40,188 nt of DNA from a virus, in the IMG/VR virus record IMGVR_UViG_3300037258_000847, positions 1 through 40,188 of that record; one strand, given 5' to 3'. Positions within the stretch are counted from its first letter, which is position 1, and every line of letters begins with the position of its first letter. The translations under genes were made by a program, and so were the position numbers. The notes under the pieces are model-generated. The model was not told where the DNA came from. It was given only the letters and a program-made list of their open reading frames with translations, and did no database searches. Positions 22,731-30,011 of the stretch are shown one piece after another.

Positions 22731-22967
22731 TCAGCGTTTCCGATGCCGCGGCAATGGCGCCGGGGCAGGCGGTTGGTAGAAGACCGGCCGGACGAGTTCG
22801 AACGGCGACGCCACGACTTGGAACGCGCCAGTCACCATGACCGCGGTTCCGTTGGCGATGGTGAGGACGAAGGCCTCGACGGGACCGGCAGGCTGCTGAA
22901 CTGGTTGCGCCGAAGCGGCGGCGCCAAGAGAAAGCAGGACGGCGGCAGAGATCAGGAATCGTTTCAT
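22731..22967 (-). CDS. Small secreted protein
   Basis: Encodes 78 residues from the ATG at 22967 with GGGGGATTT upstream. The signal peptide (MKRFLISAAVLLSLGAAASA) ends in a good AxA site. The exported part has a hydrophobic stretch (VEAFVLTIANGTAVMVTGAF) and a basic proline-rich end. Function unknown; it is one of nine secreted proteins of the late operon. Confidence 0.6.
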   Translation of the reverse strand: MKRFLISAAVLLSLGAAASAQPVQQPAGPVEAFVLTIANGTAVMVTGAFQVVASPFELVRPVFYQPPAPAPLPRHRKR

Positions 22968-22984
22968 CGGCGAAATCCCCCGTG

Positions 22985-23017
22985 GATGGTCTGACGATTC
23001 CCGGAACTTAGACCATC
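22985..23017. repeat. Inverted repeat upstream of the small secreted gene
   Basis: GATGGTCT (22985-22992) and AGACCATC (23010-23017) form a perfect 8-bp dyad with a 17-base centre. It lies in the 90-base gap between 22967 and 23058. A second hairpin, GCCACCC (23030-23036) with GGGTGGC (23046-23052), lies beside it. Together they could end or restart transcription inside the late operon. Confidence 0.4.
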
Positions 23018-23057
23018 GCGGTTCGGGATGCCACCCCGGTCCCAAGGGTGGCTTGGA

Positions 23058-23468
23058 TCAGCGGCGCGGCCGCGCCGGCGGCCGGATGCCGCCGTTGAGG
23101 TTTTTCCAGAAATCTCGCCACGTCATGGCGTCCGGAACCGTCGGCGCTTGGACGTGGCGGACCGCCGAGAGGCTGGTGCTGGCGAAGATGCAGAAGATGA
23201 TGAGGACCGCAGAACCGCTCGGCGTGATCCCGCTGACGACGATCCCCATCGCGTTGTACATGAGGGAGATGCTGAAGAGGACGAGGACGACGCGCTGAAC
23301 CAGCCGCACCAAAGCGAAGAAACATCTGATCCCGGCCCCTTCGGTCACCGCAAAGGCCAAGAGCGGACCGATCAAAACGGCGGACAGAACCTCCATTATG
23401 ACCACGGTCGCCCTGATCTGCTCCGGGCTGAGGAAGTAGGCCACGACGTCGAACATCTCATTCTCCAT
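23058..23468 (-). CDS. Membrane protein of the lysis region
   Basis: Encodes 136 residues from the ATG at 23468; an ATG four codons later is an alternative. Three membrane segments are visible: ATVVIMEVLSAVLIGPLLAF, a second within FFALVRLVQRVVLVLFSISL, and SAVLIIFCIFASTSL. The C-terminus is basic. Its place directly after the holin-like gene (11-base overlap) suggests a holin, antiholin or pinholin partner; no family is recognised. Confidence 0.6.
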   Translation of the reverse strand: MENEMFDVVAYFLSPEQIRATVVIMEVLSAVLIGPLLAFAVTEGAGIRCFFALVRLVQRVVLVLFSISLMYNAMGIVVSGITPSGSAVLIIFCIFASTSLSAVRHVQAPTVPDAMTWRDFWKNLNGGIRPPARPRR

Positions 23469-23769
23469 CGAGCTTGCGCTCCATCGGCGACCACTTGAAT
23501 CGCGCCGCGCCCTTGATAATCGCCTGGCAGATCGGCATGCCGCCGAGGCCGATGATGAACGACGTTCCGGCGCTCGGCTTCGCCCCGACGTAGAGCGGCG
23601 CGAAAGGTCCCAAGTAAGCGGCGGCGCCGGTGCCGACGACTATCGTGCAGAAAAGCGACCACACGTTCGGCCGCGACCCGGAACTGACCAGACCGGCGAG
23701 CATGCCGCCGGTGAAGCCGGCGAAGATGTCGGTCGGGTTGACGCCGATGTGCAGGAGAAACGTTTCCAT
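23458..23769 (-). CDS. Probable holin
   Basis: Encodes 103 residues from the ATG at 23769 (METFLLHIGVNPTDIFAGFT); the codons upstream are a shadow. Hydrophobic segments FAGFTGGMLAGLV, VWSLFCTIVVGTGAAAYLGP and SFIIGLGGMPICQAI, joined by short polar turns and ending in a charged tail (RFKWSPMERKLDGE), give the layout of small phage holins. The glycine-rich GTSFIIGLGGM block is typical of one such group. It lies between the lipase and another membrane protein in the lysis region. Confidence 0.65.
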   Translation of the reverse strand: METFLLHIGVNPTDIFAGFTGGMLAGLVSSGSRPNVWSLFCTIVVGTGAAAYLGPFAPLYVGAKPSAGTSFIIGLGGMPICQAIIKGAARFKWSPMERKLDGE

Positions 23770-23809
23770 GGCCCTGTCGTTCCAACCCCTTGTGCCAGCA
23801 AGTCGCATA

Positions 23810-24472
23810 TCACGATTCTGCCGCACCTGCGGCATGTCCTGGGACAACCGCGTGCACCGCCGCCACGTAATTGGCGATGTTGTGACATTGGAAGGCGTCG
23901 ACCATCGGCGCGCCGACCGCGGTCAGGGGAACTTGCCGGAACGGGAATCCGGGAATGGTGAACGGGACGTCTGGAACCGGATCGTTCCCGAATCTGTAAG
24001 CGCACAGCGGAACCGAGGTGGCGACTTTGACGAGGCCGTCGCCACCTCCGCGAGGTGGCGCAAAGGCCCCGATCTTCACCGGCGGCAGGCCGTCCTGGAT
24101 CAACATGGCGCCGATCAGGATCGCCTCTATGGCGCCAAGGCTGTGGCCGCAGATCGCGTAGGGACCGCGCGACGCCACCAAGGCGATCCTCGTCAAAGCG
24201 CTCACTGCGGCGGCGTAAAATCCGGCGTGGATGAAGCCGAGAGAGACGTTGCTGAGGCCCTGCTGGTCGGCGACCGTGACGCTGAAGAGGTCGAGCATCC
24301 AGCCGAGCCTGTTGTGCGTGCCCTCAACGGCGATGATGTTGAGGCCGTCGGCGCGCGTGGTGAGGAACACGCGCATGGCTTGGTTGATGTCGGCGATGTA
24401 CGGCACCGCGGCCGGCGCGTAGGTCGCGGCGCAAAGATCAACCAGCTCCGCGTCCGTCGGAAGCGCGAGCAT
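23810..24472 (-). CDS. Class 3 lipase-like hydrolase
   Basis: Encodes 220 residues from the start at 24472. It has the alpha/beta-hydrolase layout of lipase class 3: IIAVEGTHN, LGFIHAGFYAAAVSAL, the nucleophile elbow CGHSLGA with S111, a GAFAPPRGG strand, RFGNDPVPDVP with the probable catalytic aspartate (D164 or D168), and CHNIANYV with H197. It has no signal peptide, so release would depend on the holin. A lipase in a phage lysis region recalls LysB of mycobacteriophages in logic, but the sequence type is different. Target lipids are unknown; outer-membrane lipids are a guess. Confidence 0.85.
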   Translation of the reverse strand: MLALPTDAELVDLCAATYAPAAVPYIADINQAMRVFLTTRADGLNIIAVEGTHNRLGWMLDLFSVTVADQQGLSNVSLGFIHAGFYAAAVSALTRIALVASRGPYAICGHSLGAIEAILIGAMLIQDGLPPVKIGAFAPPRGGGDGLVKVATSVPLCAYRFGNDPVPDVPFTIPGFPFRQVPLTAVGAPMVDAFQCHNIANYVAAVHAVVPGHAAGAAES

Positions 24473-24496
24473 CCGGCCCTCCGCGCGGTTCGCTGA

Positions 24497-25027
24497 TTAC
24501 TTCGGCAGCAGCGTGAGCAGGCCGCCGAGCGACGGCAGCGCCGGAAGGGCTAGGCCGCCGGTGCCGGCGACGAGGCCGGTCGTGATGCCGAGCTGGAGCA
24601 GGACGGCGTTCACGTTCATCAGCAACGGAGCGCAGGCGATGTTGAGGCCGGCCAGCGGCCCGTTCGACGACTGCAGGTTGGAGATGAAGGACTGCACGTC
24701 GCGCGCCTTCTGCAGGGCTTGGAAGAGGCCGGGGCCGGCGGGAAGCGGGCTGTTGATCGGGCTCTGCACCAGGGCGAGGAGCGCGGTGTAGCACTGCGCC
24801 GACGTCACGTCGGGGGGCGTCTGCGCGTTGGCGTCGGCGAGCGCAGCCGTGAGGTCAGCGGCGCTGAACTGCTGCAGTAGCAGGAGAGGGTTCTGCTGCA
24901 CCTGCGTCGAGGTGAGCTTTCCGGACGACGACGATGCCGCCGACTTCTTGGCGGTCTCCGCCGAGGCGGGAAGCGAGAGTACGAGCACGGCGAGCAGGAT
25001 GCTGGCCGTCTTGGCGAGGTTGGTCAT
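24497..25027 (-). CDS. Secreted hypothetical protein
   Basis: Encodes 176 residues from the ATG at 25027 with AAGGAG upstream; the arginine/proline-rich codons before it are a shadow. The signal peptide (TASILLAVLVLSLPASAE) is followed by a serine-rich stretch and a helical domain (PLLLLQQFSAADLTAALADA), with two cysteines (AQCYTAL and IACAPL). The C-terminus is rich in Gly, Leu and Pro. Not recognised; it is part of the secreted run. Confidence 0.6.
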   Translation of the reverse strand: MTNLAKTASILLAVLVLSLPASAETAKKSAASSSSGKLTSTQVQQNPLLLLQQFSAADLTAALADANAQTPPDVTSAQCYTALLALVQSPINSPLPAGPGLFQALQKARDVQSFISNLQSSNGPLAGLNIACAPLLMNVNAVLLQLGITTGLVAGTGGLALPALPSLGGLLTLLPK

Positions 25028-25061
25028 GTTGGGGCGACTCCTTGTTGCTCTCTGGAACGGG

Positions 25062-25682
25062 TCAGACTTTGGCGGCGGCCGGCGCGGCCGGGGCTGGAAT
25101 CTCGGCCGGGGCGGCGGCGATGGCCGCGCTGACAACCGGCGCGGCGGCGGGAACCTGCGGGATCATGTCAACGATGCGGTCGGCGAGGGACTGCGGCGTG
25201 ATCCCGAAATGCTTGACGGCGTCGCCGGCGGCGTTGCTGGCCGCGCTGACCGCGGCGGCCAATGCCTCGTTGTTGACCGTGATGGTCTTTCCCCGGACGG
25301 AGACGGCGCCGTCGGCGACGAGCGACGCCGCCTGGCGCTGGGCCGCGGCGGTGATCGAGGCGCGGTGCTCGGCATCGATGTTGATGTTGAGCTTGGTTTT
25401 CAGCAGCCAGAAGATCCAGCCGAAGGCCGTCCCGACCAGCGCCTCGACGGCGGCGGTGACGTACGGCGCCAGCAGTTGCCCGAAGATCTGGCCGATGGCG
25501 ATCGTGTTGTCGTCGGCCGGCCTGACGATCACCGGCGAGCCGATCGGAGTGACGCCGGGAACGGCCTGCACCGTGAGTTCAGGCGACGGCGCGACGTTGT
25601 GCGATGCCTCGGCAAACTGCGCCGAAGCCGGTCCGACAAGGGCCGCGGCCAAGACGATCCCGATGACGACTTTCCTGATCAT
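25062..25682 (-). CDS. Secreted or membrane-associated hypothetical protein
   Basis: Encodes 206 residues from the ATG at 25682; the upstream codons are a shadow. The signal peptide (IRKVVIGIVLAAALVGPASA) is followed by a further hydrophobic stretch (AAVEALVGTAFGWIFWLL) that may cross or enter the membrane. A helical region (ADRIVDMIPQ) and an Ala/Pro-rich tail end the protein. Function unknown. It lies three bases after the next upstream gene. Confidence 0.6.
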   Translation of the reverse strand: MIRKVVIGIVLAAALVGPASAQFAEASHNVAPSPELTVQAVPGVTPIGSPVIVRPADDNTIAIGQIFGQLLAPYVTAAVEALVGTAFGWIFWLLKTKLNINIDAEHRASITAAAQRQAASLVADGAVSVRGKTITVNNEALAAAVSAASNAAGDAVKHFGITPQSLADRIVDMIPQVPAAAPVVSAAIAAAPAEIPAPAAPAAAKV

Positions 25683-25684
25683 GA

Positions 25685-25903
25685 TCAGCTTCCCTGAGAC
25701 CGGTGCCTGGCCATCACGGCCGCGCACTCCTTGCTGATGACCTTGCGGTGGGCGTCGAGGCAGGCGCGGACTGCGGAAGGGCCGCCGCCGATCGCCGCCG
25801 AGCAGTAGTTGAGGGCGTCGCCGGTGCAGGCGCCGATCTCGGCGTCGGTGGCAGAGACCGCGGCCAACATCGCGGCGGCGATTATGATGCCCCGGAGATT
25901 CAC
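25685..25903 (-). CDS. Small secreted cysteine-rich protein
   Basis: Encodes 72 residues from the GTG at 25903 (GTGA overlap). The signal peptide (NLRGIIIAAAMLAAVSATDA) is followed by a compact four-cysteine domain: GACTGDALNYC, then VRACLDAHRKVISKECAAVM. The C-x8-C ... C-x12-C spacing, each within a helix, suggests a small disulfide-bonded helical hairpin. Function unknown. Confidence 0.65.
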   Translation of the reverse strand: MNLRGIIIAAAMLAAVSATDAEIGACTGDALNYCSAAIGGGPSAVRACLDAHRKVISKECAAVMARHRSQGS

Positions 25904-26103
25904 GGCGCCGGCGCTGCGCGCGCGGCACGGGCGGCGTCCACGGCGTCGATCACGGCCTTGGCGCCGGCGGCGTTGAACTGCGTGACGACGCCCTGCGGGA
26001 TCTCGCTCTGGAAAAACTTGGGGACGTCGGCGCCGATGTCGGCCTGCACGACCGCGGCCAGCGCTGCCGTGCCGACGGAGTAATCGTCTTGGGATGCGGT
26101 CAT
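25900..26103 (-). CDS. Small hypothetical protein
   Basis: Encodes 67 residues from the ATG at 26103 with GGAGAA upstream. It has no signal peptide. The helical sequence (AALAAVVQADIGADVPKFFQ) ends in an Ala/Arg/Pro-rich tail. No family is recognised. It lies between the GH25 lysin group and the secreted run. Confidence 0.5.
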   Translation of the reverse strand: MTASQDDYSVGTAALAAVVQADIGADVPKFFQSEIPQGVVTQFNAAGAKAVIDAVDAARAARAAPAP

Positions 26104-26169
26104 CGGGAGTTCTCCGCGCGTTGATTCTGTGAAGTGCCCGCACTTCCTATAGCCCGCCGTTTGCGGCTC

Positions 26170-26340
26170 TCATAGCCCCAAAACGACCCGCCGCCTCTTG
26201 CCCTTCCTCGGGCGAGGCGGCGGTTCCGCGGCGACGCGCTCGATGCGAACGACGGGGAGGATGATTATCAGGGCGGATTCGGCGCCGACCTTCGGCTTGT
26301 TCAATCTGCCGCCGCGCGGAAACTGCAGAACGCCCGCCAT
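26170..26340 (-). CDS. Small basic protein
   Basis: Encodes 56 residues from the ATG at 26340 (MAGVLQFPRGGRLNKP), with a strand (SALIIILPVVRIERV) and a very basic end (RPRKGKRRRVVLGL). The strand plus basic tail recalls tiny accessory proteins beside phage lysins. The overlapping 109-aa frame on the same strand is less natural. Its start lies immediately next to the stop of the upstream membrane peptide. Confidence 0.45.
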   Translation of the reverse strand: MAGVLQFPRGGRLNKPKVGAESALIIILPVVRIERVAAEPPPRPRKGKRRRVVLGL

Positions 26341-26427
26341 TCAGTGGCCCAGCAGGATGATGCCGGAACCCTGCATGGCGGCGGCGATCAGGATGAGCGA
26401 GATGCGGAATGCCAGAATCGCGGTCAC
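26341..26427 (-). CDS. 28-aa membrane peptide after the endolysin
   Basis: A GTG at 26427 overlaps the lysin stop (GTGA). The peptide (TAILAFRISLILIAAAMQGS plus a short end) is almost wholly one membrane segment. Its coupling to the lysin and its size recall tiny lysis-helper peptides, but it could also be a leader for the next gene. Confidence 0.4.
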   Translation of the reverse strand: MTAILAFRISLILIAAAMQGSGIILLGH

Positions 26428-27188
26428 GCGACGGGCGCCGGAGACACGCATCCCCATTTTTCAGCCAATTTGGCAACGGTCATCGCGCCGACCACGGTGG
26501 AGTTGTCGCAGTACCCGGAAATGCCGGGTATCGTGTGAGGCCCGGGACCGCTGTTGTCGCCGTCGTCTTGCCAGTATTCTGGACCGCTTTCGGCCCACGG
26601 CAGCGGTATCTCGTTGGCCCGGTAGGTGCCGTACTGGCAGGCCCAAAGCCGGCGGGTGGCAAAACTGTCGACGACGGCGGAGGATGCCCTCTGCAGCTGC
26701 TCGCGCGGGGCGTCGCCGCCGTAGACCTTGATCGGAAACTGGCACCAGTCCTCGACGGCCTTGCAGAAATCGTCGGCCCACAAGGCCGGCTGCTGATAGC
26801 CGGAGGCGCCGATGTCCTCCCAGTCAAGGCAGAGATCGTCGCCGGCCTGGAAGCCGGCGGCCTTGACCGCGGCGATGAAGTTGGCGGCCTCCGCGGCGGC
26901 GCCGGCGGTTCCGTTAAAATGGTAGAAGCCGAAGCGCGGCGGCAGCAACAACGCGGCGCCGTCGACGTCGGTGACCGAGATCTGGCCGCCGGTCATCCAG
27001 GCCGCGCGTCTGGCCGCGCAACGGGGATCCCAGCCCGTCTTCAGCGGGCCTTGGCTGGCCTTGTGATCGAGGAAGGCGATGCCTTGCGCCTTGACCTGCG
27101 CGAAGCCGGCGAGCGGCCGGCCCGGCACATCAATGACGTCGTCGCCATGAAATATGTCGATGCAGTACGGGCGGTTGGTCATCGGCAT
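26424..27188 (-). CDS. GH25-like endolysin
   Basis: Encodes 254 residues from the ATG at 27188 (TGATG with the previous stop); ATG 27182 is an alternative. GH25 features are in order: CIDIFHGDD with D11, IAFLDHKASQG, PRFGFYHFN, and LCLDWED with D122 and E124 as the catalytic pair, then IKVYGG and a WACQYGTYRA strand. There is no signal peptide, so it should need a holin. GH25 muramidases cut the sugar backbone of peptidoglycan. It lies after the fibre genes, the usual place for a phage endolysin. Confidence 0.85.
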   Translation of the reverse strand: MPMTNRPYCIDIFHGDDVIDVPGRPLAGFAQVKAQGIAFLDHKASQGPLKTGWDPRCAARRAAWMTGGQISVTDVDGAALLLPPRFGFYHFNGTAGAAAEAANFIAAVKAAGFQAGDDLCLDWEDIGASGYQQPALWADDFCKAVEDWCQFPIKVYGGDAPREQLQRASSAVVDSFATRRLWACQYGTYRANEIPLPWAESGPEYWQDDGDNSGPGPHTIPGISGYCDNSTVVGAMTVAKLAEKWGCVSPAPVA

Positions 27189-28675
27189 CACCCGCCGTGA
27201 CAGTGGTAGGCAAACGACGACGCCCCGGCGGCGTGCGTGATGCCCAACGCAGACGTGCTCGTGGTGTAAACTACCGAGGCGGGGGCCGCGACGCCGCCGG
27301 CGCCGTAAATGACCGTGCACACCGGGGCGCTGTCAAACGGCCAACCGAACGCGATGACGATCCCGGTCGAACCCGCTCCTTCGGTGACCATGCCGTCGAA
27401 GTCGTTGCCGGTGATGGTGGGGGAGGTGCCGCCGCCGGTGTTGATCGACGTGCCGACGTGGGTTGATCCGTTGAAGCTCCCGTCGCCGATGAGCGTCCCG
27501 TTCGTGGACCCCGGAAAGAATCCCGGACCTTGGACCAGGGTCTGCATCATGCCGCCGCTGCTGACCTGCCACTGCGGCCCGGTCACCGTGTGGCCGTTGA
27601 GCGCGAACGGGGAGGCGGAGTACGTCGTGAAGGTGAGGTCGCCCAGCTCCTCCGCGTCGGCGAAGGCCTGGCTGTACGACAGGTTGTTGATGATGTTGCC
27701 GACCGTTCCACCTCCGGTGGCGGCCCGGAAGTTGCCGTGGTGGCTGGCCTGCATGTGGCTCGAGCAGTTGGTCGACGCCGTGATGGTGTAGGGCGCGACG
27801 ATCTGGACGTATCCGAAGCGCGAAGCATACATCTGCACGCCGGAACTCGCCGACGAGCATGCCCCGAAAACGACGTTGCCGACGGCGGCATAGGTGAAGA
27901 CGTCGGTCGACGCGATCTCCAGGGCGCAGTTCTGCACTTGAAGGTTTTCGACCAGCATCTGACCGTATCCCAAGGCCTCGAAGCAAGCCGTGCCGCCGCC
28001 GCCGTCGACGACGACGTTGCTCGGCGTTCCGGAATCGCCGTTTATGGTGATCAGAATCGGCCGCCCCGGACTCTGACCGGTGACGGTGTTGGTGCTGGTG
28101 CTGTAGGTGCCGTCGGCCACGGAGAGGGTGACGGCGGAGGCCGTGGTCATCGCGTAGGCGTTGGTGATCCCCTGCCCGATCGACTTGCAGGCGCTGGCCC
28201 CGGTGCCGGTGCCGCACGACGTGCTGTCGGTGCCGGCGCCGTTGTCGACGTCGATCGTCGGCGCATTGGAGAGGGCGCCCTTGGTGATGATCCAGTTCGT
28301 GCCGTTCGACGTGATCTCCTCGGTCTGGCCGGGCAGGAGCACGTTCGGGTTGGTGCCGGTGAGGAGTCCGGTGATCGCCATTATCTTCGCGAACGAGGTG
28401 TCGGTGTTCGTGATCTTGACGACGTAGTTGCCGCCGCCGCTGCAGGTGTACCCGCTCGCCGCCGTCGCCGTGATCGCGTAGACCGCGCCGCCGCCAGCCA
28501 TGAGATGGATGCCGCAGTCGTCGTTGCTGCTCTGGCCGACGGTGTAGGCCGAGGTGACGGTGCGCTGCGTGTCGGTGACCGACACCGTGCAGTTGACCGT
28601 GGCGCATTGTGCCGACGCCGGACCGACGGCCCCCATCGAGACGAACAGCGCGACCAACCAACCGAGAATCATCAT
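27188..28675 (-). CDS. Fibre-position beta-helix protein with signal peptide
   Basis: Encodes 495 residues from the ATG at 28675. The N-terminus (MILGWLVALFVSMGAVGPAS, then AQ) is a Sec signal peptide. About 140 residues rich in Thr, Ser and Gly precede a right-handed beta-helix-like region (VTLSVADGTYS, RPILITINGDSG, GYGQMLVENLQVQNCALEI). A small C-terminal beta domain (SAPVCTVIYGAGGV) suggests a trimer tip. It has more than a dozen cysteines, several in close pairs (CATVNC, SCGTGTGASAC). Position says tail fibre or receptor-binding protein; the signal peptide and cysteines say exported protein. Confidence 0.65.
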   Translation of the reverse strand: MMILGWLVALFVSMGAVGPASAQCATVNCTVSVTDTQRTVTSAYTVGQSSNDDCGIHLMAGGGAVYAITATAASGYTCSGGGNYVVKITNTDTSFAKIMAITGLLTGTNPNVLLPGQTEEITSNGTNWIITKGALSNAPTIDVDNGAGTDSTSCGTGTGASACKSIGQGITNAYAMTTASAVTLSVADGTYSTSTNTVTGQSPGRPILITINGDSGTPSNVVVDGGGGTACFEALGYGQMLVENLQVQNCALEIASTDVFTYAAVGNVVFGACSSASSGVQMYASRFGYVQIVAPYTITASTNCSSHMQASHHGNFRAATGGGTVGNIINNLSYSQAFADAEELGDLTFTTYSASPFALNGHTVTGPQWQVSSGGMMQTLVQGPGFFPGSTNGTLIGDGSFNGSTHVGTSINTGGGTSPTITGNDFDGMVTEGAGSTGIVIAFGWPFDSAPVCTVIYGAGGVAAPASVVYTTSTSALGITHAAGASSFAYHCHGG

Positions 28676-28688
28676 GGCCTTCTATACC

Positions 28689-30011
28689 TCAGTTCGCGTG
28701 AAGTTGTGCGGTACCTTGGACGGAGACCGCCGTGAACGTGCCCGCCGCCACGGCCCACGCCACGTAGTCGCCGGCGGTGATCGACGCGCTGCTGACCGTT
28801 CCGTCGGCCACGGTCCCGCTGGTCGTGATCGTCGCCGTCCCGATCGTCGTCGGCGCCGAGCACGTCGTGCTGACGCCGCACTCGTAGAGCGTGATCGTGG
28901 CCGTCGTGCCGGTGAACGACAGCGCGGAGAACTCGATGTTGTCGACGGTCGACGCCTTGGAGACTTTGTAGAACCCGGCTTTGCCGCTCATCGTTGTCGT
29001 GAGCACGGCCGGGAAGTCGATGAAGGTGACCGCGTTGGAGTTCAGGTTCGATCCGGAGATCGCCAGCCCGGTTCCCGCGGCGGTGTAGGCTGCCGTTCCC
29101 AGCGCGGCGGTTCCGCAGTCGACACCGATGGCAGCGCCGACGACCGGAACTCCGGCGCCGCACGGATAAGTCTGCGGGCTTGTTGTCAGCACGCGGATGG
29201 CGACGCCGGCGATGATGCCGGAGGAGCCGCCGGAGACGAGACGGACGGCGACGCCGGCGATGATGCCGGAGGAGCCGCCGGAGACGAGACGGACGCCGTT
29301 GCCGGCCCTGATCCCGGCCGGAAGGATCGGCGCCAAGACCGCTTGGTATGTCACCCCGCCGATCTGGTCGAACTGGCCCGACGACGTGTTCCAGATGGCG
29401 CCGCCGTTCGGTGAGTTCGGGGCGACGCCGACGCCGATGTTCAGGCCGGCCCATTGGGCCGTCGACGGTGCCGTGGCCTGCGGCGCCGTCCATTGGTTGG
29501 CATGGTCGACGTTGATGCCGACCGTCACGTTGTTGGACGCCGCCGAGACCGTGATCGACCCGTCGGCGTTGGCGACGCTGCGCACGGGAAACGGCTGGCA
29601 GGCCAGCATGGCGCTGTTGTTGGCGTACAGGGCGAAGCCCGCCGCGCATCCGGCTATGGGATCGCCAACCGCCAGGGACAGGTTGCCGGTGGCGATGATG
29701 ACGCCGCCGACGCAGATCGTGGTCGTGCCGTCGCAGCGCGCCGCGCCCAGCGTGGTGTTCGTCGCCGCGTTGATGCCCCAATAATACTGGTTGCCCACCC
29801 CGGTGATGGTGATCGGGGCGACGCCGACAATGTTGGCGGGGTTGATCGGCACGAAGCCGGAGTTGTCCAGCTTCTGCTGGAAGCAGAACTGCCACTGCCC
29901 CGGCGTGGGCACGGCACCGTAGGCGATGTATTGGCAGCCGGACTGCGCCGCCGCCGAACTTGCCCACAAGCCGGCGACGAAGCAGAGCGCGGCGGCGATC
30001 TTTTTCATCAT
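28689..30011 (-). CDS. Fibre-position protein with signal peptide and internal repeat
   Basis: Encodes 440 residues from the ATG at 30011 (ATGA overlap); codons before it are a shadow. The signal peptide (MKKIAAALCFVAGLWASSAA, then AQ) is followed by GCQYIAYGAVPTPGQWQFCF. A middle domain contains TVSAASNNVTVGINVDHANQ and GLNIGVGVAPNSP. Two exact copies of the unit VRLVSGGSSGIIAGVA follow, coded by the 48-bp repeat. The C-terminal domain holds CGVSTTCSAP. Many cysteines come in pairs. Beta-rich, glycine-rich sequence suits a fibre or adhesin. Confidence 0.6.
   Translation of the reverse strand: MMKKIAAALCFVAGLWASSAAAQSGCQYIAYGAVPTPGQWQFCFQQKLDNSGFVPINPANIVGVAPITITGVGNQYYWGINAATNTTLGAARCDGTTTICVGGVIIATGNLSLAVGDPIAGCAAGFALYANNSAMLACQPFPVRSVANADGSITVSAASNNVTVGINVDHANQWTAPQATAPSTAQWAGLNIGVGVAPNSPNGGAIWNTSSGQFDQIGGVTYQAVLAPILPAGIRAGNGVRLVSGGSSGIIAGVAVRLVSGGSSGIIAGVAIRVLTTSPQTYPCGAGVPVVGAAIGVDCGTAALGTAAYTAAGTGLAISGSNLNSNAVTFIDFPAVLTTTMSGKAGFYKVSKASTVDNIEFSALSFTGTTATITLYECGVSTTCSAPTTIGTATITTSGTVADGTVSSASITAGDYVAWAVAAGTFTAVSVQGTAQLHAN
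29199..29294. repeat. Perfect 48-bp tandem duplication inside the fibre-position gene
   Basis: Bases 29199-29246 and 29247-29294 are identical. The unit codes for 16 residues and keeps the reading frame. Perfect identity means a recent duplication or active slippage. Confidence 0.95.

Noticed and set aside
27530-28735. 401-aa ORF on the + strand opposite the beta-helix gene
   Set aside because: Arg/Gly/Ala-rich shadow frame; the - strand product is ordered and part of a continuous operon. The same applies to other long + frames between 21,467 and 39,373.
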